Below, piece after piece: positions 51,641 through 61,124 of a stretch of DNA of 64,000 nt. The translations under genes were made by a program, and so were the position numbers. The notes beneath the pieces were generated by a model, which saw nothing but the letters and a program-made list of their open reading frames with translations, was not told where the DNA came from and ran no database searches. Location of the stretch: NCBI GenBank assembly GCA_029227815.1, contig CP118523.1:2542001-2606000 (forward strand), given 5' to 3'. The first letter of the stretch is position 1; each line of letters begins with the position of its first letter. The stretch is from Clostridiaceae bacterium M8S5. GTDB taxonomy: Bacteria > Bacillota > Clostridia > Tissierellales > MCWD3.

Positions 51641-52681
51641 TTATTTAAATACCTCTGGATACAATATTTTAGCTATATATTTAAATGCTTCTGGATACTT
51701 AGCATTTGGCTTATATACTGAATATTCTTTTGGTAAATAATGAACATTACCATTCTTTACAGCTTTAATCGATCCCCAAGCTTGATTTGTTTCTATATCA
51801 TTTTTAATTCTATTTTTACAACTTTCAACATCTCCCATTGTACAAATCATTATATAATCTGGATCTCTTGCTATTAATGTTTCTATACTGAAATCTACAC
51901 GTATCTCATCTTTAGCTGGCAGTTCTTCAAGCTTAACTATATTTTTTCCACCTAGTAAATATACCATTTCTCCTGTAAGTGAATTTTTTGTCTCTGTTTT
52001 TATTGATTTGCTACTTGAAAACAATACTGCAACACTTGGCTTTTCTTTTATTTCTTTAGTTTTTGAAGTAATTTGCTGACAACTTTGTACTATCTTTGTT
52101 ATTTTGTTTTTATATACTTCTTCTGTCCCTAAGACTTTAGTAAATAGATACAGGTTCTTTTGGAAAGCTAAATAAGCATTTGTACTTGCATCTATCACAG
52201 CATACTCTATACTATTGTCTTTTAGTGGTTTTTTTAATTTCTTATGAGTTTGCGTATTCATAAGTATAACTAAATCTGGTTTTAGTGCTAATATTGATTC
52301 TATGCTAACCTTATTAAAACTACCCAAATCAGTGATATCTTTTGCCTCTTCTGGCACATTGATTGTCCCTTTAACTCTAGCAATTGCTTTTCCTCCAGCT
52401 AAGTACCACAAATCTAACACTGAATTATATAGCACTACTACTTTTTTTGGTTTTTTAGTTAATTTCGTTTCTTCTCCATCACAATCTACATAGGTAACAC
52501 TGCCTTCAGTTTCATTTTTTATGAAATCCGGATAAATATTTTCAAATTCATCGTTATTTTGTGAAACTGACTGCTTTTCTTGTACATCTACTTTTTCTGT
52601 TTGTTCTTTACTACAACCTATAAAACTTAAACTCATTATCAATACTAATATATAAATGCTCACTTTTTTATAATTTTTCAT
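51641..52681 (-). CDS. Substrate-binding lipoprotein of the FecCD-type importer
   Basis: 346 residues. Lipoprotein signal (VSIYILVLIMSLSFIGCS, Cys23) and a class III (BtuF/FhuD-like) binding fold: TKKPKKVVVLYNSVLDLWYLAG, ITDLGSFNKVSIESILALKPDLVI, WGSIKAVKNGNVHYLPKEYS. It is separated by 10 bases from cbiJ. Its place in the riboswitch-controlled operon suggests corrinoid, cobinamide or cobalt-chelate uptake; a siderophore cannot be ruled out. Confidence 0.9.
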   Translation of the reverse strand: MKNYKKVSIYILVLIMSLSFIGCSKEQTEKVDVQEKQSVSQNNDEFENIYPDFIKNETEGSVTYVDCDGEETKLTKKPKKVVVLYNSVLDLWYLAGGKAIARVKGTINVPEEAKDITDLGSFNKVSIESILALKPDLVILMNTQTHKKLKKPLKDNSIEYAVIDASTNAYLAFQKNLYLFTKVLGTEEVYKNKITKIVQSCQQITSKTKEIKEKPSVAVLFSSSKSIKTETKNSLTGEMVYLLGGKNIVKLEELPAKDEIRVDFSIETLIARDPDYIMICTMGDVESCKNRIKNDIETNQAWGSIKAVKNGNVHYLPKEYSVYKPNAKYPEAFKYIAKILYPEVFK

Positions 52682-52691
52682 TATACCCCTC

Positions 52692-53432
52692 CTAATTTAT
52701 GTTTTCTAGCAATTCTTTTATTGAATTAGTTCTATTTTTATATTCAATCATTGGTCTTTTAAGCATTATTATTTCTACATTTGACTCTATTGCAGCTTCT
52801 ATTTTTTCTAAAGTCCCCCCTTCTAATCCACTATCTTTCGTTAAAATATACTTGATATTATATTGCTTAAATAATGCTTTGTTTAATTCTATACAAAATG
52901 GTCCTTGCATAGCTATTATTTGACTTGGTTTGAAACCAAAATTTATAACATTGTTTAGAACTTTGGGTATAGGCAAAACTCTTATATAAAGCCTATCCCT
53001 ATTTATACTATCTATTATTAATTTGCTGTTCTTACTACCTGTTGTAATTAATATATTTCCGTCTTTTGTATTTAGATATCTACATATATCTGTATAGGTA
53101 TCATATTTTTTTATTTCTTTCTTATCTATACTTTCTCTTTCATATCTGTATAGTTTGGTATTACTTTGATTACAAACTTCTATAAGAGTTTCGGAGATGT
53201 TTTGAGCATATGGATGTGTAGCATCTACTATAGTATCAATACCTTTTAATTTAATTAAATCTTGTATATCTTTAAGTGACAATTGTCCATATATGATATC
53301 AAGATTATTTCTTTTCTTTATAAGATCAGCTCCATATCTTGTTGCTGTTGATACTATAACCTCATGTTCTTTATCAAGTAATCTTGATATTATTTCTCTA
53401 CCATCCTTTGTTCCTGAAAAAACTAGTATCAA
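52692..53432 (-). CDS. cbiJ: Cobalt-precorrin-6A reductase
   Basis: 246 residues of the CobK/CbiJ family, the NADPH-dependent reduction of precorrin-6A in ring synthesis. Visible features: ILVFSGTKDGREIISRLLDKEH at the start, VDATHPYAQNISETL, and ITTGSKNS...LYIRVLPIP. Start is TTG following GGGGGT. The stop of cbiH overlaps it by 4 bases. Confidence 0.9.
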   Translation of the reverse strand: MILVFSGTKDGREIISRLLDKEHEVIVSTATRYGADLIKKRNNLDIIYGQLSLKDIQDLIKLKGIDTIVDATHPYAQNISETLIEVCNQSNTKLYRYERESIDKKEIKKYDTYTDICRYLNTKDGNILITTGSKNSKLIIDSINRDRLYIRVLPIPKVLNNVINFGFKPSQIIAMQGPFCIELNKALFKQYNIKYILTKDSGLEGGTLEKIEAAIESNVEIIMLKRPMIEYKNRTNSIKELLENIN

Positions 53433-54154
53433 TAGTTATACCCCCTAGGAGTTATCATCTTTTTATGGCATATATAAGTCTTTGAGTTGCCTACTATAAC
53501 CATTGTAGACATATTTATTTCATGATTTAACATCTCATCTATAGTAGTTATCTCTACTTCTTCGTTGTCTCTCTTTGCATTTCTTACTATTCCTACTGGT
53601 GTATTTTTATCCTTGTACTCAAGTAATATATCTCTAATCTTGTTTATGTGCTCTACTCTACCATGACTCTTTGGGTTGTATATAGTTATTACAAAATCCC
53701 CTTTACACGCATATTTCATTCTTTTCTCAATCAACTGCCAGTCAGTTAATAGATCACTTAAACTTATTGTTACATAATCATGCATTAACGGTGCTCCTAA
53801 AGATGCTGCTGCTGCATTAGCTGAGGTAATACCTGGAACAACCTCTATTTTTACTTTACCTAAATATGGTTTAGCTATCTCATACATTATACCTGCCATA
53901 CCATACACACCGCAGTCTCCTCCACTAACTAATCCTACTACCTTTCCATTTAATGCATTTTCTAAAGCAAACATACATCTGTCTACTTCTTTTCTCATTC
54001 CTAAAGAACAAACCTCTTTGTCTTTTATAAGATTTTTTATTAGATTAACATATGTTTTATAGCCAACTATCACATCTGCTTTGTTTATTGCTTCTATTGC
54101 CTTTATAGACATATGTTCATCTGCCCCTGGGCCTGTTCCTATTATATATATCAT
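53429..54154 (-). CDS. cbiH: Cobalt-precorrin-3B C17-methyltransferase
   Basis: 241 residues. SAM-dependent tetrapyrrole methylase: IIGTGPGADEHMSIKA (first glycine-rich loop), GLVSGGDCGVYGMAG, VVPGITSANAAAASLGAPLMHDYVTISLSDLLTDW, which is the CbiH/CobJ signature. It performs ring contraction together with methylation at C17. It lies 32 bases after cbiG. Confidence 0.94.
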   Translation of the reverse strand: MIYIIGTGPGADEHMSIKAIEAINKADVIVGYKTYVNLIKNLIKDKEVCSLGMRKEVDRCMFALENALNGKVVGLVSGGDCGVYGMAGIMYEIAKPYLGKVKIEVVPGITSANAAAASLGAPLMHDYVTISLSDLLTDWQLIEKRMKYACKGDFVITIYNPKSHGRVEHINKIRDILLEYKDKNTPVGIVRNAKRDNEEVEITTIDEMLNHEINMSTMVIVGNSKTYICHKKMITPRGYNY

Positions 54155-54186
54155 GATAAACTCTCCTTTTCATTTTGTTTCATGTA

Positions 54187-55212
54187 TTACATTTGCCATA
54201 TCGACATCGTCATACCATCTTTTTTTACCTTTGGTACTAGACACGTTCCTTTACCTGATTTTAAGTATCCTGATGTAATGCATACTGAACTTACTCCTGT
54301 TATGCTTTTTACAAAGCTAGATCCTTCAAATCTATCTTCTACTTTTGCAAGTTCTTCTTTCGTATATGTATCAAACACTATTCTATGCTTTTTCGCAAAT
54401 TCAATTATACATTTTTCTTCATTTTTTAAATCTATAGATACTATACTCTCCACAGCTTTTAATGATATATTAGCTTTTATCATTTCATCTTTTATAAAAC
54501 TCTCAAAATTCTCTACACTTATATCTTTCCTACAGCCTACTCCTATAACAATATTACGAGGTATCAATTGAACTGCATTTACATCAAAATCCATTTTTGC
54601 TTTATTAGATATACATATCAACCCTTTTATATCTAAACCTTTATCTAATTTCTCAACATATTCAATATACTCTGGTATGTCATATATTAATCTATCTGAC
54701 TCTATGAATATCCCTACCTTTTCATCATTTACTATCAAAGCTGTTATATCTTTAGCCTTCTCGAAACTCTTAATGCGAAGATTATTCGCCTTTGCAATCA
54801 TATCTACTGAAAGTTTATTCATACAATCTGAGGCTGTAGTTATCACAGGTATTGCATTAATCTCACTGGCTAAATACTTAGCTTTTTCATTTGCTCCTCC
54901 TAGATGTCCTGACAATAAACTAATCACAAATCGTCCATTAGTATCTAGCACTAGGATTGCTGGATCTATTGATTTATGCTTTAAGTATGGTTGTATGTCC
55001 CTTACCACTATTCCAGTTGCCATTATATACACTATAGTCTCATAGCTTTTAAATAAAAAACCGTTGAATTCTTTCAGTTTACCCACTATTGGCATAGCTC
55101 GCTCGTTAGCATATCTATCCACCACATATATATCTATAGTCTTTATTTTTGATTTGATTTTTAAAGCCAGCTGTAAACTCTTTTTTGAAAGCGCTACTAC
55201 AGCCCAGTTCAT
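54187..55212 (-). CDS. cbiG: Cobalt-precorrin-5A hydrolase
   Basis: 341 residues. The N-terminal and central parts contain VYIMATGIVVRDIQPYLKHKSIDPAILVLD and SLLSGHLGGANEKAKYLASEINAIPVITTASD, and the C-terminal part has VIGVGCRKDISVENFESFI with TGVSSVCITSGYLKSGKGTC. This is CbiG, which opens the lactone and releases acetaldehyde in the anaerobic pathway. Its presence shows the oxygen-independent route. Start overlaps the cbiF stop by 1 base. Confidence 0.93.
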   Translation of the reverse strand: MNWAVVALSKKSLQLALKIKSKIKTIDIYVVDRYANERAMPIVGKLKEFNGFLFKSYETIVYIMATGIVVRDIQPYLKHKSIDPAILVLDTNGRFVISLLSGHLGGANEKAKYLASEINAIPVITTASDCMNKLSVDMIAKANNLRIKSFEKAKDITALIVNDEKVGIFIESDRLIYDIPEYIEYVEKLDKGLDIKGLICISNKAKMDFDVNAVQLIPRNIVIGVGCRKDISVENFESFIKDEMIKANISLKAVESIVSIDLKNEEKCIIEFAKKHRIVFDTYTKEELAKVEDRFEGSSFVKSITGVSSVCITSGYLKSGKGTCLVPKVKKDGMTMSIWQM

Positions 55213-55967
55213 TATCTGCTACCCCTGTATTCATGTGCAAATGATTTGTCATATAGTTTGGATAATTCATATTCAGAATTTATAAAATCACCCACTAATA
55301 TTTGAGCTGTCTTAGTTATATTTGCTTCTTTGACTTTCTTAGCTATATTCTCTAGCGTGCCAATAACTACTCTCTCATCATGCCAAGTTGCTCTTTGAAC
55401 TACAGCTATAGGAGCACTTTTGTCATAGTGTTTAATTAACGAATCTACAACTTCTTCAATCATTTGAACAGAAAGAAATATAGCCATACTAGCTCTATGC
55501 TTAGCTAATTTTTCAAGGTTTTCTTTTTCTGGTACAGACGTTCTTCCTTTAAGTCTCGTGCAAATTATAGTCTGAGAAACATTTGGTAATGTAAATTCTT
55601 TTTTTATAGTAGCAGCTGCCGCAGTAAATGAACTTACTCCTGGCACTACCTCATACTCAATATCTTCTTTTTCTAATATATCCATTTGCTCTTTTATTGC
55701 CCCATATATACTCGGATCTCCTGTATGAACTCTTACAACTTTTTTACCTTGTATTACTCCGCTTATAGTTACGTCCATGACCTCTTCCAATGTCATACTT
55801 GCACTATTATAAACCTTTGCATCTTCTTTTTTATCGCTGTATACTTCTGGGTTTACCAAAGACCCCGCAAATATTATAATATCAGCATTATCTATTAATC
55901 TTTTAGCTTTTATTGTCAATAATTCAGGATCTCCTGGTCCAGCTCCAACATAATAAACTTTATTCAT
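55212..55967 (-). CDS. cbiF: Cobalt-precorrin-4 C11-methyltransferase
   Basis: 251 residues: VYYVGAGPGDPELLTIKAKRLI, RVHTGDPSIYGAIKEQMDIL, VVPGVSSFTAAAATIKKEFTLPNVSQTIICTR, which is the CbiF/CobM pattern. It methylates C11 with SAM. Separated by one base from cbiT. Confidence 0.95.
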   Translation of the reverse strand: MNKVYYVGAGPGDPELLTIKAKRLIDNADIIIFAGSLVNPEVYSDKKEDAKVYNSASMTLEEVMDVTISGVIQGKKVVRVHTGDPSIYGAIKEQMDILEKEDIEYEVVPGVSSFTAAAATIKKEFTLPNVSQTIICTRLKGRTSVPEKENLEKLAKHRASMAIFLSVQMIEEVVDSLIKHYDKSAPIAVVQRATWHDERVVIGTLENIAKKVKEANITKTAQILVGDFINSEYELSKLYDKSFAHEYRGSR

Positions 55968-55968
55968 A

Positions 55969-56541
55969 TTAAACCCTCCATTTCTTAGCTGTTACAATAA
56001 AGACTGGATTGTTACTCATCATCATTGTCAAGCTCCCTATGTTTTTTCCTCTAGATATATGAGCTTGTACTACTTCAATATCTTTAAAACTATATTTTTT
56101 TAGTAACTGTATGAATTCATATAAATTCTCAATACAAATAAAATTAGCTACTATTATTCCATCAAGATTGTGATTTGCCCACTTTACTATATAACCTAGT
56201 TCTCCACCACTTCCCCCTACTATTATTCTATTTACATCTTTTATATGAGGTAAGCTAGTTGATGCAGTGCTATGGTAAATTCTTATATTATCCAGCTGGA
56301 ATTTTTCTATATTCTGTTTTATTAATTCTATAGCTTCTACTTTTTTTTCTATTGCGTAAACAATCCCTTTTTTCGAGTTAAGTCCACATTCTACAGTTAT
56401 TGAACCTGTCCCTGCTCCTATGTCTACAACTTTACTATTTTCTTGTATCTGAAGCTTACTAAGGGTTATAGCTCTTATTTCTGATTTAGTCATTGGGGCA
56501 TTTCCCCTTATAAAAAGTTCATCTTCTAACCCAAAATGCAT
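55969..56541 (-). CDS. cbiT: Cobalt-precorrin-6B C15-methyltransferase (decarboxylating)
   Basis: 190 residues with a Rossmann SAM-binding site: VVDIGAGTGSITVECGL, and GLEDELFIRGNAPMTKSEIRAITLSKL at the start, the family signature. It methylates C15 and decarboxylates the C12 side chain. In many organisms it is fused to CbiE; here the two genes are separate but adjoin with a 1-base overlap. Confidence 0.95.
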   Translation of the reverse strand: MHFGLEDELFIRGNAPMTKSEIRAITLSKLQIQENSKVVDIGAGTGSITVECGLNSKKGIVYAIEKKVEAIELIKQNIEKFQLDNIRIYHSTASTSLPHIKDVNRIIVGGSGGELGYIVKWANHNLDGIIVANFICIENLYEFIQLLKKYSFKDIEVVQAHISRGKNIGSLTMMMSNNPVFIVTAKKWRV

Positions 56542-57191
56542 TACTCATCCACTCCCCTACAATAACTACCGTTAGATATTATAACTATATTTATATTTTC
56601 AGTTTTATATTTGCTTGCTTCCTCTAATGAAAGCTCTATAATTTTCTCATTGTCATACGATAGATTTTCTCCAATATACATATTGCAATCTGAGATATTA
56701 TTATTGAGTAGTTCTGTAGCTATTGCTGAAGGTGTCCATACCTTATCTGTAAGTACCCCCGTCATTTCGTACTCTTTTATATATTGTACAAATTCAATGT
56801 ATCTGCCATGTAAACTTATCAGTTTTGCTCTCTCATATGTTCTACCTACCCTCGAAAACATATATTGCATACTACTTATCCCTGTTATTATATTTAAATC
56901 TGAATTATTAAAATATTTTTGCATATATCTAACTAAGCTATAAAACCCTGTATCACCAGATACTATTACACTTATCTTTTTTTTTGTTCTTCTTTGATGT
57001 ATTAAATGTATTATTTCTTGTAGATTTGAATTTATATATACTATTTCTTTGTTCTCTACATAATCAAGTATACTGCTTATATTCCTTTTCGCTCCTATCA
57101 CTATATGAGAGTTTTTTATTTCCCTTAGCGCAATGGGTAGTATGTAGTCTTTATTACCTGGTCCAAGTCCAATCACATTTATTTTATTCAT
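56541..57191 (-). CDS. cbiE: Cobalt-precorrin-7 C5-methyltransferase
   Basis: 216 residues: INVIGLGPGNKDYILPIA, VIVSGDTGFYSLVRYM, NIITGISSMQYMFSRVGRTYERAKLISLHGR. These identify CbiE, methylating C5. It overlaps cbiD by 8 bases and cbiT by 1 base, so the block is translationally coupled. Confidence 0.94.
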   Translation of the reverse strand: MNKINVIGLGPGNKDYILPIALREIKNSHIVIGAKRNISSILDYVENKEIVYINSNLQEIIHLIHQRRTKKKISVIVSGDTGFYSLVRYMQKYFNNSDLNIITGISSMQYMFSRVGRTYERAKLISLHGRYIEFVQYIKEYEMTGVLTDKVWTPSAIATELLNNNISDCNMYIGENLSYDNEKIIELSLEEASKYKTENINIVIISNGSYCRGVDE

Positions 57192-58302
57192 TTAAAAATT
57201 CCTCCAAATAATCATCTGCTAGTTTACTTTTACCTATTACTCCATATTGATTTGTAAATATAATTGCTTGAACCTCAACTTCTTCTAGAGCTCGTTCACT
57301 TGCTCTAATTGACACTCTTTCTGCTATAACATTAAATACCTGCTGTTTGTTTTCTTGCTTTATGATATCAACTACTTCATCTGTTGTTATACATTCTAAT
57401 ATCTCTTTTATTAATTTAGAGCTACAATCATATAGTGACCCACAGTACGATGCTATCACTTCCATTCTACAATCAGCATACTTGCTATGTGTCTGAAATA
57501 TACCTCCTGCAACCTTAGACATTTTTCCTAAATGCCCTATTATCAGTATCCTTTTTATGTTTTGTCTTGTAGCATAGTCCAACATGTATCCTATATAGTT
57601 ACTTGTTTTAACTATATATTTATCTTTTATTCCAAGCTTCAAAGCAAAATCTCTCCCGTAGTTACCTGGTACAAAAACTATACTCTCTACTCCTTCTGCT
57701 TTAAGCATCGATATCTCAAGAGCCAATGATTCTTTCTGGGCATCTTCTGACATAGGCTCTACTATCCCACTTGTACCGATAATTGATAATCCTCCTACTA
57801 TTCCTAGCTTTGGATTAAAGGTCTTTTTTGCAATTTCCTCCCCATTAGGTATCATTATCTCTATCTCCACTCCATTACTTGTTGGTAATACTTCTTTTAC
57901 ATGAGATAGTATCATTTTCATAGGCACTGGATTTATTGCAGGCTTACCAACTGATACTGATAACCCCTTCTTTGTTACTACTCCTATCCCTTTACCTCCC
58001 TTGATATTAATACCTTTTTCAATTTTTCTTGCTGTGGCGTATATTTTTATACCATTTGTTATATCAGGGTCATCACCACTATCCTTAGTTACAGAGCATG
58101 TTACTTGATTTTTTTCTACCCGAACATCTTCTATGTTAATTTTTAACTTTACTCCTTTAGGCGTATTTATATCTACATTTTTTAGAATCATATTTTTAAA
58201 TAACATCATAGTTGAAGCCTTTGCAACTGCAGTGGCACATGATCCTGTTGTATAACCACATCTAAGTTTCTTTCCATTTTTAATAATGAACTGATCTGTC
58301 AT
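57184..58302 (-). CDS. cbiD: Cobalt-precorrin-5B C1-methyltransferase
   Basis: 372 residues: KLRCGYTTGSCATAVAKASTM near the start, TKDSGDDPDITNGIKIYAT, GLSIIGTSGIVEPMSEDA and ILIIGHLGKMSKVAGGIFQTHS. This is CbiD, found in the anaerobic route. It lies 4 bases after cbiC. Confidence 0.96.
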   Translation of the reverse strand: MTDQFIIKNGKKLRCGYTTGSCATAVAKASTMMLFKNMILKNVDINTPKGVKLKINIEDVRVEKNQVTCSVTKDSGDDPDITNGIKIYATARKIEKGINIKGGKGIGVVTKKGLSVSVGKPAINPVPMKMILSHVKEVLPTSNGVEIEIMIPNGEEIAKKTFNPKLGIVGGLSIIGTSGIVEPMSEDAQKESLALEISMLKAEGVESIVFVPGNYGRDFALKLGIKDKYIVKTSNYIGYMLDYATRQNIKRILIIGHLGKMSKVAGGIFQTHSKYADCRMEVIASYCGSLYDCSSKLIKEILECITTDEVVDIIKQENKQQVFNVIAERVSIRASERALEEVEVQAIIFTNQYGVIGKSKLADDYLEEFLNE

Positions 58303-58306
58303 AGTA

Positions 58307-58945
58307 CTACTTACCTTTACACATTTTTAATATTGCATTTATTATTGATACGGCTACTGTACTTCCGCCTTTACGTCCCTTTATAACTATAGATGATATG
58401 TTAGTTCTTTTCATTAATTCATCTTTTGACTCTGCCGCTCCGACAAACCCAACTGGTACACCTATAATGATAGGTACTGATTCTTGATGGTTTTCTTCAA
58501 TTAACTCCATCAGCTTATATAAGGCTGTGGGCGCATTCCCTATGACAAATATTTTAATATTTTTATCGTGATAAGCTTTTTCTATAGCTGTCATAGACCT
58601 TGTGATGTTTCTTTCTTTTGCTATCTTTTTTACATCTTCATCATGTACATAATTACACACCTTACAATTATATTTAGCTACGTTTGTTCTGTTAATCCCA
58701 ACTTTTATCATGTGTGTATCTGCATATATAGCACATCCACTTTCTAATGCTTTTTTACACTTTTCTATAACATCGCCATTAAATTTTATTAACTTTGAAT
58801 ATTCAAAGTCTGCTGTTGTATGTATTACTCTTTTAACAATGCTCAGCTGCTCAGAGCTAAAACTATCAACGTCCTCCATTATTGATTCAATGATTTCCAT
58901 GCTTTTAGACTCTATAGCATGTGGATTAACTTCAAAGTTGTTCAT
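58307..58945 (-). CDS. cbiC: Cobalt-precorrin-8 methylmutase
   Basis: 212 residues: NPHAIESKSMEIIESIM, VIHTTADFEYSKLIKF (with the catalytic His), IGNAPTALYKLMELI and VPVGFVGAAESKDELM. It moves a methyl group from C11 to C12, giving cobyrinate. The ATG nine bases past an overlapping GTG is preferred because its distance from AAGGAG is better. Confidence 0.95.
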   Translation of the reverse strand: MNNFEVNPHAIESKSMEIIESIMEDVDSFSSEQLSIVKRVIHTTADFEYSKLIKFNGDVIEKCKKALESGCAIYADTHMIKVGINRTNVAKYNCKVCNYVHDEDVKKIAKERNITRSMTAIEKAYHDKNIKIFVIGNAPTALYKLMELIEENHQESVPIIIGVPVGFVGAAESKDELMKRTNISSIVIKGRKGGSTVAVSIINAILKMCKGK

Positions 58946-58950
58946 ATTAC

Positions 58951-60336
58951 TCACTCTCCTTGTGATTGGTAAAATTCATCCATCTTTTTTACAAAGTTAT
59001 TAAAAAATTTTAAATTAGTATAGTAATGAATATGAGCATATGCGCCTAATCCATTTCCCTTTTCATATCCACAGTTCCACTCTTTTGTAATTTTATTTTT
59101 TCTGTATTTTTTCAATCTGAATACTTTTTTACCACCTTCATCTACTTTTGATCTATGAAACTCGTGTACTCTTGCTTTATCACTCTCTTCTCCATATATA
59201 CATTTCTCAGTTAACTCAAGCTCCGCATACCCAAAACGTTGTAGTCTTTTTGTCATATATGAATCTTTATTAAACCATCCAACCATTTTGTATTTGTTTG
59301 AGTCGAAATCATATATATTATTACATAGATACATCAACCCTCCACATTCTGCGATATATGGTATGCCTGATGATAATTTTTCTAATATGCTGTTTTTCAT
59401 GGTCTCATTCTGTTCTAACTCCTTTGCAAACACCTCTGGAAAACCTCCACCAAACATTAATCCATGAATATTGTCTGGTAGCTTCTCATCATGTATTGGG
59501 CTAAAAGTTACTATCTCTATATCATTTTCTAAGAATAAATCCAAGTTATCATGATAATAAAAATTAAACGCTTCATCTTTTGCTATCGCTACTCTAAGCC
59601 CTTTATAACTTTCACATACAGATTTAACATGATTGCTTTTGATTTCAGTCTTGTTATATTCTTTGCCTAACTTAACTAATCCATCTATATCTATGGTCTC
59701 TTTTACATGTAGCGCTAACTCTGTTAGTAATCCATCTAATGTTTCATTTTCAAAAGATGGTACTAACCCTAGATGCCTGCTAGATAACTTAATATTCTCA
59801 ACTTTCTTCAAATAGCCCAGTGGCTTTACATCCGTATAGGTTTCTACGGCTTCTTTTAATATATAGTAATGAATATCCGAACTCACATTGTTAAATATTA
59901 CTCCCTTTATATCAATTTGTGAATCAAAGTCTGCATATCCTTTTACTATAGCAGCTATACTTTGAGATAAACCACCTCCATTCACGACCAATACCACAGG
60001 TAATTTGAGTATTTTAGCTATTTTTGCTGTACTCCCTATATCACTTCCTATTTCTGCTCCGTCATATAAACCCATTACTCCTTCTATGACTGCAAAATCA
60101 CTACCTAATCTATTTTTATTATATAGATATTTTATAACGTCATCTGTTAACATCCATGAATCCAAATTTCTACTCTTTCTGTTCGTTATATATGTATGAT
60201 ACGCAGTATCTATATAATCTGGTCCAACTTTGTATGGCTGAACTATCATCTCCTGGGATAACACTTTCATTATTCCCATTGATATCGTTGTCTTTCCTAC
60301 CCCACTATTTGTTCCAGCTATAATAACACCTGCCAA
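58951..60336 (-). CDS. cbiA: Cobyrinate a,c-diamide synthase
   Basis: 461 residues: ATP-binding start [54 protein letters not shown] and a C-terminal class I glutamine amidotransferase domain with [17 protein letters not shown] and [13 protein letters not shown] (Cys nucleophile). It makes the a and c amides of cobyrinate. First gene of the operon, starting at TTG with AAGGTGGTG upstream, behind the cobalamin riboswitch. Confidence 0.95.
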   Translation of the reverse strand: MAGVIIAGTNSGVGKTTISMGIMKVLSQEMIVQPYKVGPDYIDTAYHTYITNRKSRNLDSWMLTDDVIKYLYNKNRLGSDFAVIEGVMGLYDGAEIGSDIGSTAKIAKILKLPVVLVVNGGGLSQSIAAIVKGYADFDSQIDIKGVIFNNVSSDIHYYILKEAVETYTDVKPLGYLKKVENIKLSSRHLGLVPSFENETLDGLLTELALHVKETIDIDGLVKLGKEYNKTEIKSNHVKSVCESYKGLRVAIAKDEAFNFYYHDNLDLFLENDIEIVTFSPIHDEKLPDNIHGLMFGGGFPEVFAKELEQNETMKNSILEKLSSGIPYIAECGGLMYLCNNIYDFDSNKYKMVGWFNKDSYMTKRLQRFGYAELELTEKCIYGEESDKARVHEFHRSKVDEGGKKVFRLKKYRKNKITKEWNCGYEKGNGLGAYAHIHYYTNLKFFNNFVKKMDEFYQSQGE

Positions 60337-60365
60337 ATCATCACCACCTTAATAAATATAAAAAA

Positions 60366-60386
60366 ACACACCTAAAAAATAGGTGT
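60366..60386 (-). terminator. Leader terminator of the cobalamin riboswitch
   Basis: Stem CACACCTA/TAGGTGTG with T7 following on the minus strand, between the riboswitch and cbiA. It is the expected attenuator when B12 is bound. Confidence 0.88.
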
Positions 60387-60467
60387 GCACATACTCTAAA
60401 TCTCTATATAAGCATATAAAGCTAAATACCACCTACCTCCCACCGAAGTAGTAATACTAACCAGATA

Positions 60468-60634
60468 AAAGGCAGGTCTCCTGACTTACAATCATTCTAC
60501 TCTCTTTCCTTCCCATTTGCACAGTGGATATTAGATTTCGTCATGTTTACAGTAGCGGGGGCTGTAGTGGAATTTCACCACTTTCCCTCTTAGCTCTTCT
60601 TATAAAGAGAACCTTTTACTAATATTCAGTTTTA
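60468..60634 (-). ncRNA. Cobalamin riboswitch
   Basis: Minus strand contains the core GTGGTGAAATTCCACTACAG, CCCCCGCTACTGTAA, and the B12 box AGTCAGGAGACCTGCC (60486-60471) near its 3' end. The regular order of conserved blocks matches the AdoCbl class. It is followed by an intrinsic terminator, so it works by transcription attenuation on the cbi operon. It occupies most of the 60337-60724 gap. Confidence 0.95.
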
Positions 60635-60644
60635 ATATAGCTTT

Positions 60645-60674
60645 ATTTTAATACATATCATATTATAAAGTCAA
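60645..60674 (-). promoter_or_regulatory. Promoter of the cobalamin operon
   Basis: Minus-strand TTGACT (60674-60669), 18-bp spacer, TAAAAT (60650-60645), just before the riboswitch. Confidence 0.65.
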
Positions 60675-60687
60675 GTTTCGCATTATA

Positions 60688-60713
60688 ATAGGGTGTCTAA
60701 TTAGACACCCTTA
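60688..60713 (-). terminator. Terminator of the cold-shock gene
   Basis: Perfect palindrome GGGTGTCTAATTAGACACCC, 15 bases past the stop. The T-rich tail is broken by A. Confidence 0.75.
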
Positions 60714-60724
60714 GAATTTCAAAA

Positions 60725-60922
60725 TTATATTACTGTAATATTTTCAGCTTGTGGTCCTTTTGGTCCATCAACTATATCAAAAGAAACTTTTTCGCCTTCT
60801 TCTAATGTTTTGAATCCTTCTTTGTTGATTTGTGAGAAATGTGCGAATACATCGTTTCCTTCCTCTGTAGTAATAAATCCAAATCCTTTTTCACTGTTAA
60901 ACCATTTTACTGTTCCAGTCAT
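60725..60922 (-). CDS. Cold shock protein (CspA family)
   Basis: 65 residues, typical length. RNP1 is [10 protein letters not shown] and RNP2 is DVFAHFS, both intact; start [13 protein letters not shown] is the family hallmark. A single-stranded nucleic acid chaperone that eases translation and antitermination. The ribosome site is GGAGGTAA. Monocistronic. Confidence 0.97.
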   Translation of the reverse strand: MTGTVKWFNSEKGFGFITTEEGNDVFAHFSQINKEGFKTLEEGEKVSFDIVDGPKGPQAENITVI

Positions 60923-61124
60923 ATCTTTACCTCCAAAATTTTTATTCTTTAATTCCTATAAAGCATCTATGAATAAAAAATTTGAAGCAAGTTTATTCAT
61001 ACATCACTATTTATTATTGAATCAAAGTTATAATTATAGTATATACTATTTTGGCTTAATTACAAGCATTATTTTGCATTTTCATAAAAAATATGAAAAT
61101 TTTATTTCTATTTATTATATCATT

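Noticed and set aside
61078..61100. ATTTTCAT/ATGAAAAT hairpin as terminator of the toxin-like gene
   Set aside because: The stem is all A/T apart from one C-G pair and there is no T-run; too weak to list as a feature.
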